Source: Ancylobacter dichloromethanicus
GTDB lineage: Bacteria; Pseudomonadota; Alphaproteobacteria; Rhizobiales; Xanthobacteraceae
Assembly (NCBI RefSeq): GCF_018390645.1
Contig: NZ_JAHBGC010000020.1
Coordinates: 480,869-544,868 of the forward strand
Length of the DNA: 64,000 nucleotides
Reading direction: 5' to 3'
The position numbers were made by a program, and so were the translations under genes. The notes below the pieces were generated by a model. The model saw only the letters and a program-made list of their open reading frames with translations. It made no database searches and was not told where the DNA came from. This document shows positions 8,383-18,988 of the stretch, in pieces (within the stretch, counting starts at the first letter, position 1; the number at the start of each line of letters is the position of its first letter).

Positions 8383-9264
8383 ATGTCTGTCCGTAGGCTT
8401 GCGCCAAGAGAGGTCCAGCCCGAGAGCTTCGCTTTCACGGCTGAGAACCTCGCATGGGCCGAGAAGACCATCGCGAAATTTCCGCCCGGCCGGCAGGCCA
8501 GCGCGGTGATTCCGCTGCTCATGCGGGCGCAGGAGCAGGCCGGCGGCTGGCTGTCGGAGCCGGCGATGCGCCTTGTCGGCGACATGCTGGGCATGGCGCC
8601 GATCCGCGTCTATGAGGTCGCCACCTTCTACACCCAGTTCCAGCTCCAGCCGGTCGGCAAGCGGGCGCACATCCAGGTGTGCGGCACCACGCCCTGCATG
8701 CTGCGCGGCGCCGGTGACCTGATGAAGGTGTGCAAGAGCCGCATCCACGAGGAGCCGTTCCACCTCTCGGCGAGCGGCGATCTCTCGTGGGAGGAGGTCG
8801 AATGCGCCGGCACCTGCGTGAACGCGCCGATGATCCAGGTGTGGAAGGACGTGTATGAAGACCTGACGCCGGAGGATCTGGAGAAGATCCTCGATGCCTT
8901 CGAGCGCGGCGAGCACCCGGTTCCCGGCCCGCAGAATGGCCGCCACACCTCCGCCCCCGTCACCGGGCTGCGGGTGCTGACGGCGCCGGAACTGTTCGAT
9001 GGCTCGACGGTCGGGCAGGGCGCGGGCCTCGCGCTTGCCCGTGAGGCGATCGCCGCCAAGGCCAATGGCGATGCCGCCCCATCCGCCGCGCCGCCGGCCG
9101 CCGCCGCCGCGGCACCGCCCGCTCCGCCGAAAAGCGACCCGGCACCGGCCGCGCCGCCGCCGGCCAAGGCGGTCGAGGCCGCCGGCGAGGCCGACAAGGA
9201 GAAGCCGAAGAAGCCCGTCGCCCCGCCGCCCGGCGGCAAGGCGGCGGACCCTAAGGCGGAATGA
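8383..9264 (+). CDS. nuoE: NADH-quinone oxidoreductase subunit E with Ala/Pro-rich C-terminal extension
   Basis: Residues about 20-175 form the 24-kDa thioredoxin-like subunit that holds the N1a [2Fe-2S] cluster. Ligands appear as CGTTPCML near residue 102 and CAGTCVNAP near residue 143. Residues about 220-293 are a low-complexity tail of Ala, Pro and Lys, making the protein 293 residues against about 166 in E. coli; alphaproteobacterial NuoE proteins are often extended. The tail has no motif and probably is disordered. Confidence 0.95.
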   Translation: MSVRRLAPREVQPESFAFTAENLAWAEKTIAKFPPGRQASAVIPLLMRAQEQAGGWLSEPAMRLVGDMLGMAPIRVYEVATFYTQFQLQPVGKRAHIQVCGTTPCMLRGAGDLMKVCKSRIHEEPFHLSASGDLSWEEVECAGTCVNAPMIQVWKDVYEDLTPEDLEKILDAFERGEHPVPGPQNGRHTSAPVTGLRVLTAPELFDGSTVGQGAGLALAREAIAAKANGDAAPSAAPPAAAAAAPPAPPKSDPAPAAPPPAKAVEAAGEADKEKPKKPVAPPPGGKAADPKAE

Positions 9265-9274
9265 GGAGCGAACC

Positions 9275-10576
9275 ATGCTTGCCGACAAGGATCGCATCTT
9301 CACCAATATCTACGGCCACCATGATTGGGGCCTGCAGGGCGCGCTGAAGCGCGGCTCGTGGGACGGCACCAAGCTGTTCCTCGATGCCGGACGCGACTTC
9401 ATCATCGAGCATATGAAGGCCTCGGGCCTGCGCGGGCGCGGCGGCGCCGGCTTCCCGACCGGCCTGAAATGGTCGTTCATGCCCAAGAACAATGACGGGC
9501 GCCCGCATTATCTGGTCGTCAACGCCGACGAATCCGAGCCGGGCACCTGCAAGGACCGCGAGATCCTGCGCCACGATCCGCACCATCTGGTCGAGGGCTG
9601 CCTGATCGCCGGCTTCGCCATGGGCGCCCACACCGCCTACATCTATGTGCGCGGCGAGTTCATCCAGGAGCGCGAGCACCTGCAGGCGGCGGTCGATCAG
9701 GCCTATGAGGCCCGGCTGATCGGCAAGAACAACGTGCATGGCTGGGACATGGACATCTATGTCCACCATGGCGCCGGCGCCTATATCTGCGGCGAGGAGA
9801 CCGCGCTGCTGGAAAGCCTGGAGGGCAAGAAGGGCCAGCCGCGGCTGAAGCCGCCTTTCCCGGCCAATGTCGGCCTCTATGGCTGCCCGACGACGGTGAA
9901 CAACGTCGAATCCATCGCCGTGGCGCCCACCATCCTGCGGCGCGGCGCGTCGTGGTTCTCGTCCATCGGCCGGCCCAACAATGTCGGCACCAAGCTCTAT
10001 GGCATCTCCGGCCATGTGAACACGCCCTGCGTCGTCGAAGAGGCGATGAGCATCCCGTTCAAGGAATTGATCGAGAAGCATGGCGGCGGCATTCGCGGCG
10101 GCTGGGACAATCTCCTCGCCATCATCCCCGGCGGCGCCTCCTGCCCGATCATCCCGGCCGACCAGTGCGAAGACCTGATCATGGACTTCGACGGCTGCCG
10201 GGCGGTGAAGTCGAGCTTCGGCACCGCCGGCGTGCTGGTGATGGACAAGTCCACCGACGTGGTGAGGGCCATCGCCCGCATCTCCTATTTCTTCCGGCAC
10301 GAGAGCTGCGGCCAGTGCACGCCCTGCCGCGAGGGCACGGGCTGGATGTGGCGCGTGCTCGACCGCATGGTCGAGGGCCGCGCCCAGAAACGCGAGATCG
10401 ACCTGCTGCTGCAGGTCACGACGCAGGTCGAGGGCCACACCATCTGTGCGCTCGGCGATGCCGCGGCGTGGCCGGTGCAGGGGCTGATCCGGCATTTCCG
10501 TCCCGAGATCGAAAAGCGGATCGACCAGTATTCGGCGAACCCGCATTCCGACCCGGTGCCGGTGGCGGCGGAGTAA
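9275..10576 (+). CDS. nuoF: NADH-quinone oxidoreductase subunit F (NADH-binding)
   Basis: The 433-residue 51-kDa subunit binds NADH, FMN and the N3 [4Fe-4S] cluster. It shows [16 protein letters not shown] near residue 49 (NADH/FMN site), [21 protein letters not shown] near residue 170 and [15 protein letters not shown] near residue 344, which supplies cluster Cys ligands. ATG 9275 follows GAGGAGCGAACC, 10 bp after nuoE. A longer in-frame reading upstream overlaps nuoE and is not real. Confidence 0.97.
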   Translation: MLADKDRIFTNIYGHHDWGLQGALKRGSWDGTKLFLDAGRDFIIEHMKASGLRGRGGAGFPTGLKWSFMPKNNDGRPHYLVVNADESEPGTCKDREILRHDPHHLVEGCLIAGFAMGAHTAYIYVRGEFIQEREHLQAAVDQAYEARLIGKNNVHGWDMDIYVHHGAGAYICGEETALLESLEGKKGQPRLKPPFPANVGLYGCPTTVNNVESIAVAPTILRRGASWFSSIGRPNNVGTKLYGISGHVNTPCVVEEAMSIPFKELIEKHGGGIRGGWDNLLAIIPGGASCPIIPADQCEDLIMDFDGCRAVKSSFGTAGVLVMDKSTDVVRAIARISYFFRHESCGQCTPCREGTGWMWRVLDRMVEGRAQKREIDLLLQVTTQVEGHTICALGDAAAWPVQGLIRHFRPEIEKRIDQYSANPHSDPVPVAAE

Positions 10577-10585
10577 GAGAGCATC

Positions 10586-12664
10586 ATGGCCAAGATCATC
10601 GTCGACGACATCGAGCTGGATGTTCCGCCGGAGTTCACGCTGCTCCAGGCCTGCGAGGCGGCGGGGGCGGAAATCCCGCGCTTCTGCTTCCACGAGCGGC
10701 TGTCCATCGCCGGCAATTGCCGCATGTGCCTCGTCGAGGTGAAGGGTGGACCGCCCAAGCCGACGGCGAGCTGCGCCATGAATGTGCGCGACCTGCGCCC
10801 CGGCCCCAATGGCGAGCCGCCCGTCGTGCTCACCAAGAGCCCGATGGTGAAGAAGGCGCGCGAAGGGGTGATGGAGTTCCTGCTCATCAACCACCCGCTC
10901 GACTGCCCGATCTGCGACCAGGGCGGCGAGTGCGACCTGCAGGACCAGGCCATGGCCTATGGCGTGGACACGTCCCGCTATGCCGAGAACAAGCGCGCGG
11001 TCGAGGACAAGTATATAGGCCCGCTGATCAAGACCTCGATGACCCGCTGCATCCAGTGCACCCGCTGCGTGCGCTTCACCACCGAGGTGGCGGGTGTGGC
11101 CGAGCTCGGCGCCATCGGGCGCGGCGAGGACATGGAGATCACCACCTATCTCGAAGCCGCGCTGTCTTCCGAGCTGCAGGGAAATGTCGCCGACCTTTGC
11201 CCGGTCGGCGCGCTGACCCAGCGCCCCTATGCCTACCATGCCCGGCCGTGGGAACTGTCCAAGACCGAATCCATCGACGTGATGGACGCGGTCGGCTCCA
11301 ATATCCGCGTCGACACGCGCGGCCGCGAGGTCATGCGCGTCCTCCCGCGCCTCAATGAGGGCGTGAACGAGGAGTGGATCTCCGACAAGACCCGCTACAT
11401 CTGGGACGGGCTGAAGACCCAGCGGCTCGACCGCCCCTATGTGCGCGTCGGCGGCAAGCTGACGCCGGCGAGCTGGCCACAGGCCTTCGCCGCCATCGCC
11501 GAGAAGGTGAAGGGTGTGCCGGGCAACCGCATCGGCGGGCTGGTCGGCGACCTCGCTTCGGTCGAGGAGGCCTTCGCGCTCAAGTCCCTCCTGACTGCGC
11601 TCGGCTCGCCCAACATCGACTGCCGCCAGGATGGGGCCAGGATCGACCCCGCGCTCGGCCGCGCCAGCTATCTGTTCAACGCCTCCATTGCGGGGATCGA
11701 ACAGGCGGACGCGCTGCTGATCGTCGGCGCCAATCCGCGGCTTGAGGCGAGCGTGCTGAACGCGCGCATCCGCAAGCGCTGGCTGCAGGGGGGCTTCCCC
11801 ATCGGCCTGATCGGCGAGCATGTCGACCTGACCTATCCCTATGAATATCTCGGTGCCGGCTCCGACACGCTGGCCGACCTCGTCGGCAACGGCAGCTTCG
11901 CCGAGACGCTGAAGGGCGCCCAGCGGCCGCTGATCCTGATCGGGCAGGGCGCGCTCGCCCGTCCGGACGGCGCGGCGGTGCTGGCGCTGGCGGCGCGGCT
12001 GGCGGAGGCCGTCGGCGCGGTGAAGGAAGGCTGGAACGGCTTCTCGGTGCTGCATAATGCGGCGTCCCGCGTCGGTGCGCTCGACATTGGCGCGGTACCG
12101 GGGGAGGGCGGTCTCGACGCGGTGGCGATGACCGATGCCGGCGGCGTCGACGTGCTGTTCGCGCTTGGCGCAGATGAGATCGACATCGCTCCCGGCGCCT
12201 TCGTGGTCTATCTCGGCACCCATGGGGACCGCGGCGCGCACCGCGCCGATGTCATCTTGCCGGGCGCCGCCTATACCGAGAAATCCGGCACCTATGTGAA
12301 CACGGAAGGACGGGCGCAGATCGCCAACCGCGCCGCCTTCCCGCCCGGCGAGGCGCGTGAGGATTGGGCGGTGCTGCGGGCATTGTCCGATGTTGTCGGT
12401 CATCGCCTGCCCTTTGACAGCCTGTCGCAGCTGCGCGCCGCGCTCTATGCGGCCCATCCGCACCTCGCCCGGATCGACCATGTCGCGCCGGCCGATCCGG
12501 CCCCGGTGCTCGCTTTGGCGGCCTCCGGGGGGGCCCCGGCAAGCGGGCCGTTCAAGGCTGCCGTGACCGATTTCTACCTCACCAATCCGATCGCCCGCGC
12601 CTCCGCCGTGATGGCCGAATGCTCCGCGCTCGCGTCCAGCCGCCACGCGGCGGCGGCCGAGTGA
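10586..12664 (+). CDS. nuoG: NADH-quinone oxidoreductase subunit G
   Basis: The 692-residue 75-kDa subunit carries an N-terminal 2Fe-2S ferredoxin domain ([19 protein letters not shown], residues about 34-52), a His-Cys binding motif ([19 protein letters not shown] near residue 107) and a 4Fe-4S motif ([10 protein letters not shown] near residue 155), then a molybdopterin-oxidoreductase-like domain that binds no molybdenum in complex I. Length matches the alphaproteobacterial type, shorter than the about 900-residue E. coli form. Confidence 0.97.
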   Translation: MAKIIVDDIELDVPPEFTLLQACEAAGAEIPRFCFHERLSIAGNCRMCLVEVKGGPPKPTASCAMNVRDLRPGPNGEPPVVLTKSPMVKKAREGVMEFLLINHPLDCPICDQGGECDLQDQAMAYGVDTSRYAENKRAVEDKYIGPLIKTSMTRCIQCTRCVRFTTEVAGVAELGAIGRGEDMEITTYLEAALSSELQGNVADLCPVGALTQRPYAYHARPWELSKTESIDVMDAVGSNIRVDTRGREVMRVLPRLNEGVNEEWISDKTRYIWDGLKTQRLDRPYVRVGGKLTPASWPQAFAAIAEKVKGVPGNRIGGLVGDLASVEEAFALKSLLTALGSPNIDCRQDGARIDPALGRASYLFNASIAGIEQADALLIVGANPRLEASVLNARIRKRWLQGGFPIGLIGEHVDLTYPYEYLGAGSDTLADLVGNGSFAETLKGAQRPLILIGQGALARPDGAAVLALAARLAEAVGAVKEGWNGFSVLHNAASRVGALDIGAVPGEGGLDAVAMTDAGGVDVLFALGADEIDIAPGAFVVYLGTHGDRGAHRADVILPGAAYTEKSGTYVNTEGRAQIANRAAFPPGEAREDWAVLRALSDVVGHRLPFDSLSQLRAALYAAHPHLARIDHVAPADPAPVLALAASGGAPASGPFKAAVTDFYLTNPIARASAVMAECSALASSRHAAAAE

Positions 12665-12677
12665 GGGGAGGGAGTAC

Positions 12678-13712
12678 ATGACCGAAACTAGCTGGTTCGA
12701 CACGCTGATCCAGGTGCTCATCATCGTCGCCCAGAGCCTCGCGCTGCTGGTCGGGCTGCTGATCATCGTCGCCTATGTGCTGCTCGCCGACCGCAAGATC
12801 TGGGCGGCGGTGCAGCTGCGTCGCGGCCCCAACGTGGTCGGGCCGTTCGGCCTGTTCCAGTCCTTCGCCGACCTGATCAAGTTCGTGCTGAAGGAGCCGG
12901 TGATCCCCGACGGTTCGAACAAGGGCGTGTTCCTGCTCGCGCCCTTCGTCACCTGCCTGCTGGCGCTCGCCGCCTGGGCGGTGGTGCCGATCGACGCCGG
13001 CTGGGTGGTGGCCGACATCAATGTCGGCGTGCTCTACATCTTCGCCATCTCGTCGCTCAGCGTGTACGGCACCATCATGGCCGGCTGGGCGTCGAACTCG
13101 AAATACCCGTTCCTGTCGGCGCTGCGCGCGGCGGCGCAGATGGTGTCCTACGAAGTCTCGATCGGCTTCGTCATTGTCACCGTGCTGCTGTGCGCCGGCT
13201 CGCTGAACCTGACCGCGATCGTCGAGGCGCAGAACAGCCAGTGGGGCCTGCTCGGCTGGTACTGGCTGCCGCTGTTCCCGATGTTCGTGATCTTCTTCAT
13301 CTCGGCGCTGGCCGAGACCAACCGTCCGCCCTTCGATCTCGGCGAGGCGGAATCGGAGCTGGTGGCCGGCTTCATGGTGGAGTACGGCTCCACCCCGTAC
13401 ATGATGTTCATGCTCGGCGAGTATGTGGCGATCATGACCATGTGCGCGCTGACCACGCTGCTGTTCCTGGGCGGCTGGCTGCCGCCGGTGCCGGTCGCGC
13501 CCTTCACCTGGGTGCCGGGAATCATCTGGTTCCTGCTCAAGGTTCTGCTGGTCTTCTTCATGTTCGCCATGGTGAAGGCGATGGTCCCGCGCTACCGCTA
13601 CGACCAGCTGATGCGGCTGGGCTGGAAGGTGTTCCTGCCGATCTCGCTGGCGATGGTGGTGATCGTGGCGTCGGTCCTGCACTTCAGCGGTCTGGCGGGC
13701 GCGGGAGGATGA
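12678..13712 (+). CDS. nuoH: NADH-quinone oxidoreductase subunit H
   Basis: The 344-residue membrane subunit has eight or so helices and forms the quinone-entry channel. Hallmarks are [25 protein letters not shown] near residue 35 (split here only for recognition), the acidic loop [20 protein letters not shown] near residue 212 and [13 protein letters not shown] near residue 303. The RBS GGGAGGGAG lies before ATG 12678. The stop is one base before the next gene. Confidence 0.97.
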   Translation: MTETSWFDTLIQVLIIVAQSLALLVGLLIIVAYVLLADRKIWAAVQLRRGPNVVGPFGLFQSFADLIKFVLKEPVIPDGSNKGVFLLAPFVTCLLALAAWAVVPIDAGWVVADINVGVLYIFAISSLSVYGTIMAGWASNSKYPFLSALRAAAQMVSYEVSIGFVIVTVLLCAGSLNLTAIVEAQNSQWGLLGWYWLPLFPMFVIFFISALAETNRPPFDLGEAESELVAGFMVEYGSTPYMMFMLGEYVAIMTMCALTTLLFLGGWLPPVPVAPFTWVPGIIWFLLKVLLVFFMFAMVKAMVPRYRYDQLMRLGWKVFLPISLAMVVIVASVLHFSGLAGAGG

Positions 13713-13713
13713 G

Positions 13714-13977
13714 ATGGATGAGGGCACGCTCGGCGCCCTGATGGAAGCCTCCGCCGTCGGCTGGGTCGGCGCGCTGGCGGGTGCGATCTTCGGCGCACTC
13801 GAATGGTTCATTCTGCCGGGGGTCGTCGAAACGTCGATCCGCGGTTCCAAGGAGGCCCGCAAGCTGAGCCCGGATCAGCTTGTGGGGGTGATTTCGTGGT
13901 GGAAGACCGTGATTCGCGTCTTCGCCGTTTCGATGCCGCTGGTGGGCTTCGGCCTTGCCGCGGCGATGGCCGAATGA
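13714..13977 (+). CDS. Small two-helix membrane protein between nuoH and nuoI
   Basis: An 87-residue protein starts one base after the nuoH stop, behind GGAGGATGAG, and ends 10 bp before nuoI, so it is co-transcribed and probably coupled with complex I genes. Hydrophobic segments cover residues about 15-36 ([20 protein letters not shown]) and about 62-84 ([20 protein letters not shown]), joined by a charged loop with [11 protein letters not shown]. It is not one of the 14 canonical subunits and I do not recognise the family. Position suggests an accessory or assembly role in complex I, but that is inference. Confidence 0.8.
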   Translation: MDEGTLGALMEASAVGWVGALAGAIFGALEWFILPGVVETSIRGSKEARKLSPDQLVGVISWWKTVIRVFAVSMPLVGFGLAAAMAE

Positions 13978-13987
13978 GGAGGGCGAT

Positions 13988-14476
13988 ATGAGATTGGATC
14001 TGGCCGCACGCCAGCTGCTGCTCACCGAGTTCGTCTCGGCGTTCTTCCTGGCGATGCGCTATTTCTTCAAGCCGAAGGCAACGCTGAACTACCCGTTCGA
14101 GAAGGGGCCGGTCAGCCCGCGCTTTCGTGGTGAGCACGCGCTGCGCCGCTACCCGAACGGCGAGGAGCGCTGCATCGCGTGCAAGCTGTGCGAGGCGATC
14201 TGCCCGGCGCAGGCGATCACCATCGAGGCCGGCCCGCGCCGCAATGACGGCACCCGCCGCACGACGCGTTACGACATCGACATGGTGAAGTGCATCTATT
14301 GCGGCTTCTGCCAGGAAGCCTGCCCGGTGGACGCCATCGTCGAGGGGCCGAATTTCGAGTTCGCCACCGAGACGCGCGAGGAACTCTATTACGACAAGGC
14401 CAAGCTGCTCGCGAATGGCGACCGCTGGGAGCGCGAGATCGCGCGCAACATGGCGCTAGACGCGCCGTATCGTTGA
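13988..14476 (+). CDS. nuoI: NADH-quinone oxidoreductase subunit I
   Basis: The 162-residue subunit carries the N6a and N6b [4Fe-4S] clusters. Two ferredoxin motifs are complete: C62, C65, C68, C72 and C102, C105, C108, C112, each in a CxxCxxCxxxCP pattern. The amphipathic N-terminus contacts the membrane arm. ATG 13988 follows GAGGAGGGCGAT; an upstream in-frame ATG would overlap the small membrane-protein gene and is unlikely. Confidence 0.97.
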   Translation: MRLDLAARQLLLTEFVSAFFLAMRYFFKPKATLNYPFEKGPVSPRFRGEHALRRYPNGEERCIACKLCEAICPAQAITIEAGPRRNDGTRRTTRYDIDMVKCIYCGFCQEACPVDAIVEGPNFEFATETREELYYDKAKLLANGDRWEREIARNMALDAPYR

Positions 14477-14495
14477 GCGCGCGGGGGAACGGGAC

Positions 14496-14588
14496 GTGAA
14501 GACCGAAACGATACGGGCCGCAAAGGCCCATTGCGACGCGCAGGTCGAAAAGACGCGCGCGGGAACGACTGGGGGGTGCCGGGCATGA
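14496..14588 (+). CDS. Possible 30-codon ORF coupled to nuoJ
   Basis: GTG at 14496, behind GGGGGAACGGGAC, opens a 30-residue frame whose TGA overlaps the nuoJ ATG as ATGA. The peptide is hydrophilic, rich in Lys, Arg, Ala and Thr. It fills an unusually long 108-bp gap in an otherwise tight operon. It may be a translational leader feeding ribosomes to nuoJ, or chance. Only position and the coupled stop support it. Confidence 0.3.
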   Translation: MKTETIRAAKAHCDAQVEKTRAGTTGGCRA

Positions 14589-15190
14589 GCCTCGCCGCGC
14601 TGTTCTTCTATCTCTTCGCCGGGGTCGCCGTGGCGTCGGCGTTCATGGTCATCGCGTCGCGGAACCCGGTTCATTCGGTGCTGTTCCTGATCCTGACCTT
14701 CGTCAACGCCTCCGGCCTGTTCATCCTGATCGGCGCCGAGTACATCGCGATGCTGCTCATCGTGGTCTATGTCGGCGCGGTGGCGGTGCTGTTCCTGTTC
14801 GTGGTGATGATGCTCGACGTCGACTTCGTCGAGCTGCGCCAGGGCTTCCTGCAATATCTGCCGGTGGGCGCGCTGGTCGGACTGGTTTTCCTTGCCGAGC
14901 TGGTGCTGGTGGTCGGCTCGTGGACCTTCGGCGAGGGTGTTACCGGGGCGGTCACTTCCGCGGTTCCCGAGGTGTCGAACGCGGTGGCGATCGGCCGGGT
15001 GCTCTATACCGACTACGTCTACTTCTTCCAGGCGTCCGGCTTCATCCTGCTGGTCGCCATGATCGGTGCCATCGTGCTGACGCTCCGCCACAAGGAGAAC
15101 GTCAAGCGCCAGAGTATCCCGGTCCAGAACGCGCGCACCAAGGCGATGGCGATCGACGTCGTCAAGGTGCCTTCCGGCAAGGGGCTCTGA
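14585..15190 (+). CDS. nuoJ: NADH-quinone oxidoreductase subunit J
   Basis: The 201-residue membrane subunit has five helices. The family stretch [20 protein letters not shown] lies near residue 25 and [21 protein letters not shown] near residue 53, including the helix that switches to a pi-bulge in complex I. I chose ATG 14585 ([10 protein letters not shown]); upstream in-frame sequence lacks membrane character. It ends 2 bp before nuoK. Confidence 0.95.
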   Translation: MSLAALFFYLFAGVAVASAFMVIASRNPVHSVLFLILTFVNASGLFILIGAEYIAMLLIVVYVGAVAVLFLFVVMMLDVDFVELRQGFLQYLPVGALVGLVFLAELVLVVGSWTFGEGVTGAVTSAVPEVSNAVAIGRVLYTDYVYFFQASGFILLVAMIGAIVLTLRHKENVKRQSIPVQNARTKAMAIDVVKVPSGKGL

Positions 15191-15192
15191 GC

Positions 15193-15501
15193 ATGGTGAT
15201 CGGCCTTCCGCACTACCTGACCGTCGCGGCGATCCTGTTCACGCTCGGCACGCTCGGCATCTTCCTCAACCGGAAGAACGTCATCGTCATCCTGATGTCG
15301 GTCGAACTCATCCTGCTGGCGGTGAACATCAACCTCGTCGCCTTCTCGGTCTTCCTCGGCAACATCGTCGGACAGGTCTTCGCGCTGTTCGTGCTGACGG
15401 TCGCCGCCGCCGAGGCCGCCATCGGTCTCGCCATCCTCGTGGTGTTCTACCGCAATCGCGGGTCGATCGCCGTCGAGGACATCAACACCATGAAGGGCTG
15501 A
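15193..15501 (+). CDS. nuoK: NADH-quinone oxidoreductase subunit K
   Basis: The 102-residue, three-helix proton-channel subunit shows conserved Glu residues in [16 protein letters not shown] (near residue 37) and [17 protein letters not shown] (near residue 70), which relay protons. Length is standard. The gap from nuoJ is 2 bp. Confidence 0.96.
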   Translation: MVIGLPHYLTVAAILFTLGTLGIFLNRKNVIVILMSVELILLAVNINLVAFSVFLGNIVGQVFALFVLTVAAAEAAIGLAILVVFYRNRGSIAVEDINTMKG

Positions 15502-15511
15502 GCGGGCATTC

Positions 15512-17443
15512 ATGTACCAGGCGATCGTCTTCCTCCCCCTTGTCGGCTTCCTCATCGCCGGCCTGTTCGGCCGTCTGATCGGCGCACGCGCCTCGGAGCT
15601 GGTCACGACCGGGCTGCTTTTCATCTCCGCCTTCTTCGCGTGGATCGTGTTCTTCCAGACCGCCTTCGGCGGCCATGACGGCACGGTCGAACTGTTCACC
15701 TGGATGGCGGCGGGCAAGCTCGACGTCACCTGGGCGATCCGCGTCGACACGCTTACCGCGGTGATGCTGATCCTCGTCACGACGGTGTCCTCGCTCGTGC
15801 ACCTCTACTCCATGGGGTACATGCACGAGGATCCGAGCCGGCCGCGCTTCTTCGCCTATCTCTCGCTGTTCACCTTCGCCATGCTGACGCTGGTGACGAG
15901 CGACAACCTCGTGCAGTTGTTCTTCGGCTGGGAGGGCGTGGGTCTCGCCTCCTATCTGCTGATCGGCTTCTGGTACGACAAGCCGTCGGCCTGCGCTGCG
16001 GCGATGAAGGCCTTCATCGTCAACCGCGTCGGCGATTTCGGCTTCGCGCTCGGCATCTTCGCCATCTACCTGATGACCGGCTCGGTGGCCTTCGAACAGG
16101 TCTTCGCCGCGGCGCCCGCGCTGATGGACAAGAACATCCTGTTCCTCGGCCATGAGTGGCACGCGCCGACCGTCATCTGCCTGCTGCTGTTCATCGGTGC
16201 GATGGGCAAGTCGGCCCAGCTCGGCCTGCACACCTGGCTGCCGGACGCGATGGAAGGCCCGACACCGGTCTCGGCGCTCATCCACGCCGCGACCATGGTG
16301 ACCGCGGGCGTGTTCATGGTGGCGCGCATGTCGCCGCTGTTCGAGCTCTCGCCGATCGCGCTCAACGTGGTGCTGTTCGTCGGTGCCTCGACCGCCTTCT
16401 TCGCGGCGACGATCGGCTGCGTGCAGAACGACATCAAGCGCGTGATCGCCTACTCGACCTGCTCGCAGCTCGGCTACATGTTCACCGCGCTCGGTACCGG
16501 CGCCTATTCGGTCGGCGTGTTCCACCTGCTGACCCATGGCTTCTTCAAGGCCCTGCTGTTCCTGGCGGCCGGCTCGGTCATTACCGCCATGCACCATGAG
16601 CAGGACATGCGCCACATGGGCGGCCTGTGGCGGAAGATCCCCTTCACCTACGCCACCATGATGATCGGTGGCCTGGCGCTGACCGGCTTCCCCTTCACCG
16701 CCGGCTACTATTCGAAGGACGCGATCATCGAGACCGCCTTTGTCAGCCACAGCCCCTTCGCCACTTATGCCTGGGTGATGACGGTGGCGGCGGCGGCGCT
16801 CACCGCCTTCTACACCTGGCGGCAGATGTTCATGACCTTCCACGGCGAGACCCGCGCGGATCACCACACCTATGACCACGCGCACGAATCGCCGCTGACC
16901 ATGCTGATCCCGCTCGGCGTGCTGTCGCTCGGCGCGCTCTTCGCCGGCATGATCCTCTATCCCTACTTCGTCGGGCACGACGTGGATCAGTTCTTCCGTA
17001 CGGCGATCTTCATGGGGCCGGAGAACGAGATCCTCGAAGAGATGCACCACATCCCGTTCTGGGCCAAATGGGCGCCGACGGTGATGATGGCGATCGGCTT
17101 CCTGTTCGCCTACTGGATGTACGTGGCCAACACGGCGGTGCCGAAGGCGCTGGCGAAGCAGAACGATGTCTTGTACCGCTTCCTGCTCAACAAGTGGTAC
17201 TTCGACGAGATCTACGACTTCCTGTTCGTGCGCCCGACTTTGTGGCTCGGCAATTTCCTGTGGAAGCAGGGTGACGTGCGGGTCATCGACGGCTACGGCC
17301 CGAACGGCGTCTCGGCGCGGGTCATCGACGTCACCAACCGGGTCGTGCGACTGCAGACCGGCTATCTCTACCACTACGCGTTCGTGATGCTGGTGGGTGT
17401 CGCAGCCTTCATCACCTGGTTCATGTTCGGGGGCGCGCACTGA
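15512..17443 (+). CDS. nuoL: NADH-quinone oxidoreductase subunit L
   Basis: The 643-residue antiporter-like proton pump at the distal end of the membrane arm has many helices and the long lateral helix at its C-terminus. Motifs seen include [20 protein letters not shown] near residue 131 with the key Glu, [21 protein letters not shown] near residue 231 with the key Lys, and [15 protein letters not shown]. Its stop shares one base with the nuoM start. Confidence 0.97.
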   Translation: MYQAIVFLPLVGFLIAGLFGRLIGARASELVTTGLLFISAFFAWIVFFQTAFGGHDGTVELFTWMAAGKLDVTWAIRVDTLTAVMLILVTTVSSLVHLYSMGYMHEDPSRPRFFAYLSLFTFAMLTLVTSDNLVQLFFGWEGVGLASYLLIGFWYDKPSACAAAMKAFIVNRVGDFGFALGIFAIYLMTGSVAFEQVFAAAPALMDKNILFLGHEWHAPTVICLLLFIGAMGKSAQLGLHTWLPDAMEGPTPVSALIHAATMVTAGVFMVARMSPLFELSPIALNVVLFVGASTAFFAATIGCVQNDIKRVIAYSTCSQLGYMFTALGTGAYSVGVFHLLTHGFFKALLFLAAGSVITAMHHEQDMRHMGGLWRKIPFTYATMMIGGLALTGFPFTAGYYSKDAIIETAFVSHSPFATYAWVMTVAAAALTAFYTWRQMFMTFHGETRADHHTYDHAHESPLTMLIPLGVLSLGALFAGMILYPYFVGHDVDQFFRTAIFMGPENEILEEMHHIPFWAKWAPTVMMAIGFLFAYWMYVANTAVPKALAKQNDVLYRFLLNKWYFDEIYDFLFVRPTLWLGNFLWKQGDVRVIDGYGPNGVSARVIDVTNRVVRLQTGYLYHYAFVMLVGVAAFITWFMFGGAH

Positions 17444-18957
17444 TGTACGACTGGCCCATTCTCTCCGTCGTCACCTTCCTGCCGCTGGTCGGTGCACTGC
17501 TGATCGTGCTGATGATCCGCGGCGACGACGAGGTGGCCAAGCGCAACGCCCGCTGGGTGGCGCTGTGGGCGACCCTCGTAACCTTCATCATCTCCCTGCT
17601 GCTGCTGTTCGGCTTCGACCCGTCGAACCAGGACTTCCAGTTCGTCGAGTATCATCCCTGGCTCGGCAGCGTCGCCGCCTATCGGATGGGCGTCGACGGC
17701 ATCTCGCTGCCTTTCGTGCTGCTGACGACGCTGCTGATGCCGATGTGCATCCTCGCCAGCTGGGAGGCGATCCAGCACCGCGTCAAGGAGTACATGATCT
17801 GCTTCCTGGTGCTCGAAACGCTGATGATCGGCACCTTCTCCGTCCTCGACCTGCTGCTGTTCTACTTCTTCTTCGAGGGCGGCCTGATCCCGATGTTCCT
17901 CATCATCGGTATCTGGGGGCACGGGCGGAAGGTCTACGCGGCCTTCAAGTTCTTCCTCTACACGCTGGCCGGTTCGGTGCTGATGATGCTCGCCATCATG
18001 GCCATCTACTGGCAGGCGGGCACCACCGACATCGCCGTGCTGCTGAAGCACGATTTCCCGGAGGGCATGCAGTACTGGCTATGGATCGCCTTCTTCGCCT
18101 CCTTCGCGGTGAAGATGCCGATGTGGCCGGTGCATACCTGGCTGCCTGACGCGCATGTCGAGGCGCCGACGGCGGGCTCGGTCATCCTGGCGGCGATCAT
18201 GCTGAAGATGGGTGGCTACGGCCTGCTGCGCTTCTCGCTGCCCATGTTCCCGGACGCCTCGGCCTATTTCGCGCCCTTCGTCTTCACCCTCTCGGTGATC
18301 GCGATCATCTACACCTCGCTGGTTGCGCTCCGGCAGGAGGACATGAAGAAGCTGATCGCCTATTCCTCCGTCGCCCATATGGGCTATGTGACGATGGGCA
18401 TCTTCACCCTGACCCAGGAAGGCATCCAGGGCGCGGTGTTCCAGATGGTCAGCCATGGCTTCGTGTCGGGCGCGCTATTCCTGTGCGTCGGCGTGCTCTA
18501 CGACCGCATGCACACCCGTGAGATCGCTGCCTATGGCGGCCTCGTCTTCCGCATGCCGGTCTACGCCACGCTGTTCATGGTGTTCACCATGGCCAATGTC
18601 GGCCTGCCGGGCACGTCGGGCTTCGTCGGCGAGTTCCTCACCCTGTTGGCCGCCTTCGGGCGTAACACCTGGGTCGCCGTCTTCGCCACCACGGGCGTCA
18701 TCCTGTCCGCTGCCTATGCGCTCTGGCTCTACCGCCGGGTCATCTTCGGCGCGCTGGAGAAGGAAAGCCTCAAGGGGCTGCGCGACGTCAACGCGCGCGA
18801 ACTGGCGACCCTGGTCCCGCTGCTGTTCTTCACCATCCTGTTCGGCGTCTGGCCGCAGCCGATCCTCGACGCCTGCAACGTCGCGGTGAACGCGATCGTC
18901 GCCCGCGCCGATGTCGCGGCCGGCGCCATCCGGGCCGCCGCGCTGGTGCTGCCTTGA
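17443..18957 (+). CDS. nuoM: NADH-quinone oxidoreductase subunit M
   Basis: The 504-residue antiporter-like subunit is one of three proton pumps of the arm. It shows [22 protein letters not shown] near residue 142 (split here only for recognition), [20 protein letters not shown] near residue 224 and [18 protein letters not shown] near residue 302. It starts on the last base of nuoL (TGATG), a strong sign of coupled translation. Confidence 0.97.
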   Translation: MYDWPILSVVTFLPLVGALLIVLMIRGDDEVAKRNARWVALWATLVTFIISLLLLFGFDPSNQDFQFVEYHPWLGSVAAYRMGVDGISLPFVLLTTLLMPMCILASWEAIQHRVKEYMICFLVLETLMIGTFSVLDLLLFYFFFEGGLIPMFLIIGIWGHGRKVYAAFKFFLYTLAGSVLMMLAIMAIYWQAGTTDIAVLLKHDFPEGMQYWLWIAFFASFAVKMPMWPVHTWLPDAHVEAPTAGSVILAAIMLKMGGYGLLRFSLPMFPDASAYFAPFVFTLSVIAIIYTSLVALRQEDMKKLIAYSSVAHMGYVTMGIFTLTQEGIQGAVFQMVSHGFVSGALFLCVGVLYDRMHTREIAAYGGLVFRMPVYATLFMVFTMANVGLPGTSGFVGEFLTLLAAFGRNTWVAVFATTGVILSAAYALWLYRRVIFGALEKESLKGLRDVNARELATLVPLLFFTILFGVWPQPILDACNVAVNAIVARADVAAGAIRAAALVLP

Positions 18958-18988
18958 TCCGATACATGACCATCGCGGAGCCCCTGCA

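Noticed and set aside
9251-12766. Very long minus-strand frame of 1171 codons opposite nuoF and nuoG
   Set aside because: It is a GC-rich mirror of two certain complex I genes, with His/Asp/Arg-rich low-complexity translation typical of antisense frames.
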